From NCBI RefSeq assembly GCF_004345245.1, contig NZ_SLUQ01000002.1, forward strand, positions 434,001 to 498,000: a stretch of DNA of 64,000 bases. The letters run 5' to 3'. Below the pieces are notes generated by a model. The model was given only the letters and a program-made list of their open reading frames with translations, ran no database searches and had not been told where the DNA came from. The DNA comes from Rhizobium sp. BK251 (lineage in GTDB: Bacteria > Pseudomonadota > Alphaproteobacteria > Rhizobiales > Rhizobiaceae). This document shows positions 35,448-41,914 of the stretch, piece after piece. The translations under genes were made by a program, and so were the position numbers. How positions within the stretch are numbered: the first letter of the stretch is position 1; the number at the start of each line of letters is the position of its first letter.

Positions 35448-35475
35448 TTGACTTGGATGTAAGGCGAAATAACAT
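35448..35475 (+). promoter_or_regulatory. Candidate promoter of the QueC-like operon
   Basis: TTGACT (35448-35453) and TAACAT (35470-35475) are separated by 16 bases and lie 24 bases before the start codon at 35500. About 70 bases upstream, ACAACGTTGT (35380-35389) is a perfect 10-base palindrome that could bind a regulator of this and the divergent gene. Confidence 0.45.
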
Positions 35476-35499
35476 CGAAAATACAACCAGGAGGGAATC

Positions 35500-35865
35500 A
35501 TGTCAGGTGGTGGCGGGAACGATAGTGACTGGCGGCCGACTTCAACGATCGTGCCAACAACTAAACCAGGCGCTGGTTCGGGTGGCGGAGGTGGCGGCGG
35601 AATAAATCCGTGTCACTTTACGGAAGTGACAAATATCTCGTCGCCGAATGCGGCCGTGGCAGGCACGCTCGCGGTCGGGTCCATACTATCCCTCTCACTT
35701 CAGCAAAACCGAGTGCTGGTAATGAGTGGATCGAATCCAGCCGGATCGATTACGTCTGCACGGCTAGCAGACTTCGTTCAATGCATGAGTGCGGGACAGC
35801 GCTATGACGCTCGTGTCGTCGCAATAAATGGCGGCGCAATCACGGTGGAAATCTATCCGGTATGA
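35500..35865 (+). CDS. Glycine-rich small protein, first gene of the QueC-like operon
   Basis: 121 residues with two parts. Residues 1-37 are disordered and Gly/Pro/Thr-rich, beginning MSGGGGNDSDWRPT and containing a run of seven glycines. Residues 38-121 form a compact beta-rich domain: NPCHFTEVTNISSPNAAV, two short hydrophobic strands, AGSITSARLADFVQCM and YDARVVAINGGAITVEIYPV. Two cysteines may matter. There is no signal peptide. AGGAGG lies 5-6 bases before the ATG. The ATGA overlap with the next gene shows coupling. A flexible glycine-rich end on a tiny folded domain beside a QueC homologue makes it a candidate substrate for modification, which is inference. Confidence 0.6.
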   Translation: MSGGGGNDSDWRPTSTIVPTTKPGAGSGGGGGGGINPCHFTEVTNISSPNAAVAGTLAVGSILSLSLQQNRVLVMSGSNPAGSITSARLADFVQCMSAGQRYDARVVAINGGAITVEIYPV

Positions 35866-37052
35866 CAGAAATCGATATCGTTGGTGGCGTATACCGCGAA
35901 CGTGTAGCGTTCCCCTACTGGGACGAACTTATAGGTTCGGCCGGAAGAAGTGCGCTGGCGCTGAACGGCCTGGTCGATACGGTCCGCCTACACACTTGCC
36001 TTTCAGAACGTGAAGAAATTGTAGGTGACGCCCAGTTTCGAGGTGTCGGAATTGACTTGCAGGTCACGCGGAGATCCGAGCCAGTCGAGTTCGACTACGT
36101 TCATACACTGGCAGTTCCGAAGATATATCGGGATTGGAATGCGGCACCCGTGTCGATGCCGGACGTGCAAGGCTATGTAGTAGTCAAGTTCGGGATGATG
36201 GAAGCTGATCCGATCGTCCGCGCAACATTCGCCATTTATGATCCCCAATCTGCCTTTAAGCCTGTCTCGTTTTCGAGAAACGGCTCGACTGCCGAGCATC
36301 TGGCAATTGTTGCCAACAAAGGCGAGATATTGAGCATGAGCGGCGCGAAAACTGTTGACGATGCCATTGGGGCATTACAATCGACACAAAACGTCGAGGT
36401 CATCGTTGTGAAGGATGGCATTGAGGGTGCCCACGTATACGCTAGCGGAAGCTACCACCACGTTCCGGCCTACAAAACTCGGAATGTGTTCTCGCTAGGA
36501 TCTGGAGACATGTTTGTCTCTGCATTCGCTTACGGTTGGGCCGTCGCTGGCATGAGCCCATTCGAGACAGCTGAATTTGCCAGCCGATCTGTTGCGGAGT
36601 ACCTGGAAACGCGGTCTACGAAGATTGAGCCACCCGGATCACCGAACATCAAGACGCGAGAGGTCGTGAGGAAGGCCGGTGGTATGATCTATCTCGCGGG
36701 GCCATTCCGGGAGACCGGGCAACGGATGTTGATCAACGATGCGCGCTCGCACCTCCGATCACTCGGAATGAGTGTGTTCAGTCCAATCCATGACATCGGC
36801 CCAGGCTCGGCCGACCTTGTTGTTCATCGCGATCTTGCTGCGGTACGAGAATGTGACGCTGTTTTCGCAATCCTAAACGGTAGTAGTCCGGGAACTGTCT
36901 TTGAAGTTGGCTTCGCCACTGCTCTGAACAAGCCAGTGTTTTGCGTCGCCCAGAATATGAGGGATGTTGATATTAAGCTTCCGAGAGGGTCCGGTGCGTT
37001 TATCCATGACGACTACGTTAGCGCCCTGCATCAGATCGCGTGGCGATCATGA
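35862..37052 (+). CDS. PfkB-like kinase fused to nucleoside 2-deoxyribosyltransferase
   Basis: 396 residues in two domains. Residues about 1-265 resemble PfkB/ribokinase: beta-strand start IDIVGGVYRERV and the signature SLGSGDMFVSAFAYGWA with catalytic-base Asp216. Residues 275-396 are a nucleoside 2-deoxyribosyltransferase: MIYLAGPFRETGQRMLINDA, SPIHDIGPGSADLVVHRDLAAVRECDAVFAI, and SPGTVFEVGFA with the nucleophile Glu348. The second domain cleaves or exchanges the base of (deoxy)nucleosides or nucleotides; the first would phosphorylate a nucleoside or sugar. The gene overlaps its neighbours at both ends by 4 bases. The fusion implies that base removal and phosphorylation act on one substrate. 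Confidence 0.8.
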   Translation: MTEIDIVGGVYRERVAFPYWDELIGSAGRSALALNGLVDTVRLHTCLSEREEIVGDAQFRGVGIDLQVTRRSEPVEFDYVHTLAVPKIYRDWNAAPVSMPDVQGYVVVKFGMMEADPIVRATFAIYDPQSAFKPVSFSRNGSTAEHLAIVANKGEILSMSGAKTVDDAIGALQSTQNVEVIVVKDGIEGAHVYASGSYHHVPAYKTRNVFSLGSGDMFVSAFAYGWAVAGMSPFETAEFASRSVAEYLETRSTKIEPPGSPNIKTREVVRKAGGMIYLAGPFRETGQRMLINDARSHLRSLGMSVFSPIHDIGPGSADLVVHRDLAAVRECDAVFAILNGSSPGTVFEVGFATALNKPVFCVAQNMRDVDIKLPRGSGAFIHDDYVSALHQIAWRS

Positions 37053-37645
37053 GAAGAGCATTGTTGCTTTCCGGAGGCATGGATTCAACTTGTCTTGCTT
37101 ATTGGAGACGACCTGATCTCGCTATAACAATTGACTACGGCCACAAAGCCGCCGAAGGCGAAATCCGGGCAGCGACGGCGATCTGCCGACATTTGGGCAT
37201 CGAGCATCGGATAATTCGTTGCGATCTGTCGGCTCTCGGAAGTGGTGATATGGCGGGCAAACCGGCAGATCCCAATGCGCCCGCGAGTGAATGGTGGCCT
37301 TACCGAAACCAGATGCTCGCCACCATAGCCGCGATGGAATGCATCAAGCATGGAATCGACGTGTTGGAGGTCGGCGCGCTTCGCACTGACGGATTTCATG
37401 TCGATGGACGCCGGGAGTTCGTTGAGGCCCTGAGCGCCCTATTGTCTATGCAGGAAGGTGGCCTAAGGCTAGAGGCCCCTGCTGCAGCCTACAGTGCCGA
37501 GGAACTGGTGAAGGCTTCCGGTACTCCGATAGAGATATTAGCCTGGTCGCACTCCTGCCATACGAATGAGTATTCCTGCGGATACTGCCGCGGTTGCCAG
37601 AAGCATTATGTGACGATGGAGGCTATTGGCGTTGGCCCCTATTGA
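37049..37645 (+). CDS. QueC-like PP-loop enzyme (7-cyano-7-deazaguanine synthase homologue)
   Basis: 198 residues, somewhat shorter than housekeeping QueC. The ATP-pyrophosphatase PP-loop SGGMDST is at 8-14. The zinc site near the end has Cys170, Cys177, Cys180 and Cys183 in CHTNEYSCGYCRGC, as in QueC. WWPYRNQMLATIAA matches the QueC R-N substrate loop. QueC adenylates carboxy-deazaguanine and converts it through the amide to preQ0. No queD, queE or queF is nearby, so this copy probably serves a specialised job. The ATG at 37049 overlaps the previous stop (ATGA); a GTG at 37040 is an alternative. Confidence 0.85.
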   Translation: MRRALLLSGGMDSTCLAYWRRPDLAITIDYGHKAAEGEIRAATAICRHLGIEHRIIRCDLSALGSGDMAGKPADPNAPASEWWPYRNQMLATIAAMECIKHGIDVLEVGALRTDGFHVDGRREFVEALSALLSMQEGGLRLEAPAAAYSAEELVKASGTPIEILAWSHSCHTNEYSCGYCRGCQKHYVTMEAIGVGPY

Positions 37646-38309
37646 TCCGCACCCTCGTGTAGGGGCCCGAGCGCTTGGGGAGCGCGTCAAATGGTCAGAC
37701 TCTCGTGAAGTCACATTCGACCCAATACCGATGCCCACCGGCGACAGAACATTCGACAGCGTTCTGCGATCAAGACGATCAGTCAGGATGATACTACCCG
37801 CCAGTACTAAGGTCGTCGCAGCGGTCGTGCGCGAAACTCTGAAAGCTGACTTCATCGGCGCCGAAGAAAGGGAGGGACAGAAGCGCAAAGCGGTCGTCTC
37901 GGCCGGTGCTCTCCACCCTGTTAAAGCCGTTATCATCTCGCCGGATGAGCTGCCGCTATATTACGACGACGGATTGGACCGATTTTTGGCGCTACCTGTA
38001 CTCGACCAAGACTGCTTTCGGTCTTTTCATTCTCACTGCAGCAAAGTCCTTCCAAATGCCAAAGGGCACTGGGTAGCATTGATTGCAGACTGCAAAGATC
38101 TCGCGAGAATGTATTCAGACTATGAAGCGCTGCTCTGGCGTGATGCGGGCGCCGCCATTCAAACGATGGCAATGATCGCGGAGGCCTTCGATCTAGCGTT
38201 CTGCCCACTCGGCATACTAGGCCACGAGATTGTCGGAGCGATACGCGCGGACGCAAATGATCTGGTGGCGGTAGGGGTGGTGGCGCTTGGCCTTCCCTCA
38301 GAAGCCTAG
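37632..38309 (+). CDS. SagB/nitroreductase-like flavoenzyme
   Basis: About 225 residues of the nitroreductase fold, nearest by eye to the SagB-type dehydrogenases: FDSVLRSRRSVR at the N-terminus (FMN-phosphate contacts), VSAGALHPVKAVIIS, YEALLWRDAGAAIQTMAMIAEAFDLAFCPLGILGHEIV (FMN and dimer interface). SagB enzymes oxidise azolines to azoles in RiPP maturation; others reduce nitro groups or quinones. The start is a TTG: 37632 has GGAGG 9 bases upstream, 37626 only 3. The gene overlaps queC-like by 14 bases and the convergent glycosylase gene by 12. Confidence 0.78.
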   Translation: MAPIDPHPRVGARALGERVKWSDSREVTFDPIPMPTGDRTFDSVLRSRRSVRMILPASTKVVAAVVRETLKADFIGAEEREGQKRKAVVSAGALHPVKAVIISPDELPLYYDDGLDRFLALPVLDQDCFRSFHSHCSKVLPNAKGHWVALIADCKDLARMYSDYEALLWRDAGAAIQTMAMIAEAFDLAFCPLGILGHEIVGAIRADANDLVAVGVVALGLPSEA

Positions 38310-39074
38310 CAGCAATTGCGCTGGCTTTATCACTGGTGCTGATGTCCGCGCGGTTGGGCCCATGCGCCGCATGAAGTCCCATATGATGGCGTCCAGAATG
38401 CTCGCTCTTACCTTGATCGCCTTCGCAAATTTGAGGAAAAGGTCCTCAAGTTTGAAGTACTCCTTGGCCGGGTCAGACTTGGCCTCGAAAACATTCATCA
38501 TGACGCAAGCCCGGTGAAGGTGCACATCGATTATAGCGACATCATCGGCGTCGAGATAATTTCTAACAATCCAAGAAGCGGTCTTTGGACCGATCCCCGG
38601 TAGCTCCAGGAGCCGATCGCGCAATTGACGGTGACTAAGTGCAAGGTCCAGGTCCCTGGCTAGACCAAGAGACCGGGCGAGATAAGAAGCCTTCTGCGCC
38701 GCAAAACGATAACGGCGTGATTTGCCTCCGATCTCAAATGGCTGTGAGAGCAAGAACAGCAGCTCTTGCTCTGTAGCATGGCCAGTAAGAGTTCCATAGG
38801 ATCTGAGGCGTTGGAATGCGGCCATTCCCATCTCCGCTGGGATGCCATAGCCGCCAAGCAGACAAACAGCTATTTCTTCCAGCAGCGTATTACCAAGCCG
38901 GTGTTTTCCATATCGCCGTCTACGCACTTGGGCTTCTGATTGATATTTCCAGAACGATGGCGTGAAAAACTCATCAGGCGCGCCCCATTTGACTCCGGGC
39001 ATAACTTCTTCGACGTGGTTTGGAACATAAAATTCCTGAACGTCGCCATCGATGTTAAACCAAAGTTGTTGCAT
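38298..39074 (-). CDS. OGG-like HhH-GPD DNA glycosylase/lyase
   Basis: 258 residues of the helix-hairpin-helix glycosylase superfamily. LLELPGIGPKTASWIVRNYL at about 155-174 is the hairpin with catalytic Lys164, and AIIDVHLHRAC supplies Asp183, as in 8-oxoguanine glycosylase/lyase. There are no Fe-S cysteines at the C-terminus, so it is not an EndoIII or MutY. The first 115 residues are unusual. GAGGG precedes the ATG at 39074. It is convergent with the SagB-like gene and overlaps it by 12 bases. OGG-like proteins are known as accessory genes in type IV CBASS, which adds weight to a defence role. Confidence 0.8.
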   Translation of the reverse strand: MQQLWFNIDGDVQEFYVPNHVEEVMPGVKWGAPDEFFTPSFWKYQSEAQVRRRRYGKHRLGNTLLEEIAVCLLGGYGIPAEMGMAAFQRLRSYGTLTGHATEQELLFLLSQPFEIGGKSRRYRFAAQKASYLARSLGLARDLDLALSHRQLRDRLLELPGIGPKTASWIVRNYLDADDVAIIDVHLHRACVMMNVFEAKSDPAKEYFKLEDLFLKFAKAIKVRASILDAIIWDFMRRMGPTARTSAPVIKPAQLLLGF

Positions 39075-39192
39075 GCTGCCCTCTTGCGCGAGTGCGCTAA
39101 ACCATCTTCACGATGCCTAGTCCAGACAGATTCGACGGTCAGCGCTACACCATCCACACTTGTGAGAATACACTTGCGCCAACCTGCATTCG

Positions 39193-39426
39193 TCATCGGC
39201 GGCGTTCGCCAGGGGACAGAATATCGACAGAGCAGCCGAGCATCCGAAGAACATGCAGGACTTTTCGAATTTGGGCTGTTGGCTTGCCTGCTTCGAGATC
39301 CACAATGAATCTGACACCGACGCCGGAGACGCCGGCCAGCTGATCCTGCCGCAGGTTTTGCTCCTTGCGCGCGCTTCGGACCAGGGCTCCGATATCGACT
39401 CACGTTCTGACTTATTTTGGCATCAT
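39193..39426 (-). pseudogene. hipB: hipB-like antitoxin remnant with two early stop codons
   Basis: A 78-codon frame reads ATG ATG CCA AAA TAA, then three codons, TGA, and then a clean HTH: DIGALVRSARKEQNLRQDQLAG, GVRFIVDLEAGKPTAQIRKVLHVLRMLGCSVDIL. This is the characteristic HipB-type antitoxin sequence. Two nonsense codons within the first nine codons and no start codon after them before the helix-turn-helix mean it is probably not made. No hipA follows. Two palindromic operators remain upstream. It lies between the glycosylase gene and the broken traG and looks like part of the decayed right end of the island. Confidence 0.8.
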
Positions 39427-39430
39427 GATC

Positions 39431-39497
39431 TTCCCGCTCGGGAAACTATCGACGGGATCGGCCTCTTGTCGAGCACAAATTTCCCGATCGGGAAATT
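39431..39497 (-). promoter_or_regulatory. Two TTCCCGNTCGGGAA operators upstream of the hipB remnant
   Basis: TTCCCGCTCGGGAA (39431-39444, one mismatch in symmetry) and the perfect 20-base palindrome AATTTCCCGATCGGGAAATT (39478-39497) have centres 50 bases apart, about five helical turns. They sit just upstream of the hipB frame, where a HipB dimer pair would bind. They are better conserved than the gene itself. Confidence 0.75.
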
Positions 39498-39581
39498 CAT
39501 TCGAACGTTGACTGTAAGACAAAGTTCGGCTGATTGGGAACGATCACAATGCTTGCGCTTCATAAAGCCTTGGCACACGCC

Positions 39582-41431
39582 TCAAAGCATCGGATTCCGG
39601 TCCAGCTTCCCCCGATACACCGGATGCCTGTGCGAAACGATCGCGTCCACAAGCGCGGGCGGTTTCGAACCCGTCAGCAGCAGCATCTTACCCGTCTTCA
39701 TTTCCAGGATCTGATCGGCGGTCATGAGTTTCTAGCGCTGCTCGGCGGTAGAGGTCTTGCGGCTCTCGCCGAACTTGGCGGCTGATTGTTTGGTGCGGGT
39801 GAGCACCGTCTGATCGCCGAGCGCGTTCGCGGCCCAGTTGGCCGTTTCGAACTCGGCTCGGCCTAGACCGAAAATGCGGGTAGTGACGCAGGAGCCGAGA
39901 ATGCTGGCGGCGTCGCCCTTGCCATAGACGCTTTCGATCTGGCCCTTGTCATGAGTGATGAACAGCGCCTCGATTCCGCAGCCGGCGGCGACGTTGGCGA
40001 TGTTGATAAGCTTCTCCATGCGGCCGAGACGAACAAATTCGTCCAGCACGAGCAGCACGTTCCTTTTCGGCTTCCTGGCACCCTCAAGGCGCACGGCCAT
40101 GCCGAGAATGGTGTTCGTCAGCAGCCGGAGAAACACGGCCTGGGCGTCCACCTGGTCGAGCGGCACGACCATAAAGAGGTCGGCGCGGCCTTCGAACAGG
40201 TTTTCGAGCGAGCACGTGGAAGCGCTGAGGAAACTGCGCAGTTCGTCGGAACGCGCCCAATCGAAAGCCTTCTTGATCGTCGTCTCGATCGCGCCGCGCT
40301 TGTTTTCCCCGGCTGCAAGTAACGTCGCGGCGGCGGCGGCCGGGCGGGTGCCGAATGTCTCGGGCGATGTCGCCCATTCCGTCAGTGTCTTTTCAAAGCT
40401 GGCGGAAAACAGCAGGTCCATGACGGTAATCAGGTTGCGATCGGATTCCACGCGCCTGGTCATGACTACCTCGATCACGGCGGCAATCATCGATTTCGCC
40501 ATTTCGGCGAAATGTGCGCCGTTTCCGCCTTCCGGTCGAACAAGCCCTTCGGCAATGACCTCGATGTCGCGGACCAGGTGTGCTTGCCTGATATAGTCGA
40601 GCGGGTTGAAGCGATCCTTCGACGGCTCGATGACGCCGAAGGGATTGAGAACCACGACCTGACGGCCGAGCGACTGCCGATATCTGCGCGTCACGGCGAA
40701 GTTTTCGCCCTTGATATCGAGGACGGCGACCGGACCGTCATGGTCAATGATGGCGGGAATGACGACGGACACGCCTTTCCCGGCTCGTGTGCCGGCGATG
40801 GCGACATGATGGCGGCCCGCCATCCGGTCTTCGGGTTAGGGCGGTAGCGCAGCATTGCGCCGCCGGAGAGGCCGAGCGGCAAGCCGGTATCGTTGTGGCG
40901 GAGCTGGCGCAACTCGCTCCGGTTCATCCAACGGGCGCGCCATGGTCCTTGTTTGGAAACCCGGCTGGATGATGCTGGGGCCGCAATCGAAATCCCCCAC
41001 AGAATGAGGAACAACGGCACAGGCAGGCCGATGGCAAGGCTGGTCTGTAAACCCAGCTTTTGCGCCTCGGTAAAGCGATCCCATGTCGAAACCATACCTC
41101 GGATGCTCTCGATTCCGGCATAACCGGCATTTCGCCAAGCCTTGAAGCTGTCGAGCAGGACGCTTGCCGCAATGGCCGGGTCGGTAAAGGCGAGAGCAGA
41201 CGCGGCAAGGAGGGCAGCCCCCACAGCTAAGCCCGACGCGCTGCGGATGCGGCCCTGGGTGTCTCCCGCCAAGGTCAGCAGCGCAAACCCGAGAAACATA
41301 ACCAGGATCGCGGCGCGCGCGTTCTGGTAAATGGGTGGCCAGAACAACGGTGCGGTTTCCATTAGCAGGAAACCTGCCGCAATGACGGCAATCGAAAGGG
41401 CATAACGATAGGGCTGAATGATCAAATTCAT
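39582..41431 (-). pseudogene. traG: traG/virD4 conjugal coupling protein, frameshifted and interrupted
   Basis: Three segments together encode a normal-length (about 615 residues) VirD4/TraG coupling ATPase. The N-terminal part from ATG 41431 has membrane segments and RARWMNRSELRQLRHNDTGLPLGLSGGAMLRYRPNP. A one-base deletion in a C-run near 40833-40835 shifts the frame. The Walker A part follows (AIAGTRAGKGVSVVIPAI, with later VLLVLDEFVRLGRMEKL). An in-frame TAG at 39732-39734 then interrupts STAEQR, after which KLMTADQILEMKTGKMLLL continues to a TGA at 39582. Two independent lesions suggest real decay rather than one sequencing error. The protein would have pumped relaxase-DNA into a type IV secretion channel. 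Confidence 0.85.
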
Positions 41432-41497
41432 GGATCGAAACTCCGGACGGAAATAAAGATCAGACATGGCCACGATCGGTCGCGGTCGGTCGGCCTG

Positions 41498-41830
41498 TCA
41501 CATCTGCGGCGCGACCGTCTCCAGCATCGCATCGGCTTGCTCCAGCAGGGCGAACGCTTCCGCCAGCTCGGTCGAGGCCGTGTCGCTGGAATGATTGCCG
41601 GAGGCGAGCCAAGCGTTCATGAAGGTAGCCTGTGACGCGATGAGCGATTTCAGCGATCCTTCCAAAGCCGCTTGCCGGCGTTCGATCATGTCGGTCGAGC
41701 GTTTCTCCAGCGCCTCGAATTGCGCGGTTCCGCTCTGCAAGGTGTTCATCAACGTCTCGACGTAACCCAGCAATTCGCGCTCCAGCGGCGAAAGGGTCTC
41801 GGTTATCGGTGGTCTGGCGGGTGTGTTCAT
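41498..41830 (-). CDS. Small mobilisation-associated protein (MobD/TraC-like position)
   Basis: 110 residues, mostly helical and polar (ETLSPLERELLGYVETLMNTLQSGTAQFEALEKRSTDMIERRQAALEGSLKSL), with coiled-coil character. GGGAGA lies about 7 bases before the ATG at 41830. It stands directly upstream of traG on the same strand, where small mobilisation genes normally lie between the relaxase gene and traG. The relaxase gene itself is missing: the next sequence is the end of a histidine kinase gene. The function is inferred only from position. Confidence 0.5.
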   Translation of the reverse strand: MNTPARPPITETLSPLERELLGYVETLMNTLQSGTAQFEALEKRSTDMIERRQAALEGSLKSLIASQATFMNAWLASGNHSSDTASTELAEAFALLEQADAMLETVAPQM

Positions 41831-41914
41831 CGGTCAATCTCCCTGGACGATCTTCAGGCATGAGGAAAGCCTTGCCGTTGGGTTGCGCCACAGAAGTTCC
41901 GCCGGACCTGCGCC

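Larger units (their letters stand above)
26933..41830. mobile_element. Integrative element / genomic island in tRNA-Ile2; right end not identified
   Basis: It begins at the tRNA 3' end with a tyrosine recombinase, two excisionase-like genes and a divergent repressor. The cargo is a hipA pair, a dGTPase-like gene, and the deazaguanine/nucleobase cluster. The right part carries decayed transfer genes (hipB remnant, broken traG, one small mobilisation-type gene). Cargo GC is visibly lower than in the flanks. A repeat of the tRNA 3' end (attR) was looked for by eye up to 64 kb and not found. The right boundary is placed before the high-GC phosphorelay operon only by gene content. Loss of attR or nested insertions are possible. 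Confidence 0.65.

Noticed and set aside
33876..39074. A complete type IV CBASS operon
   Set aside because: QueC-like and OGG-like proteins are present, but no CD-NTase (GS-x-x-x-G-T plus D-x-D) or CBASS effector could be read in the island, so the name cannot be applied.
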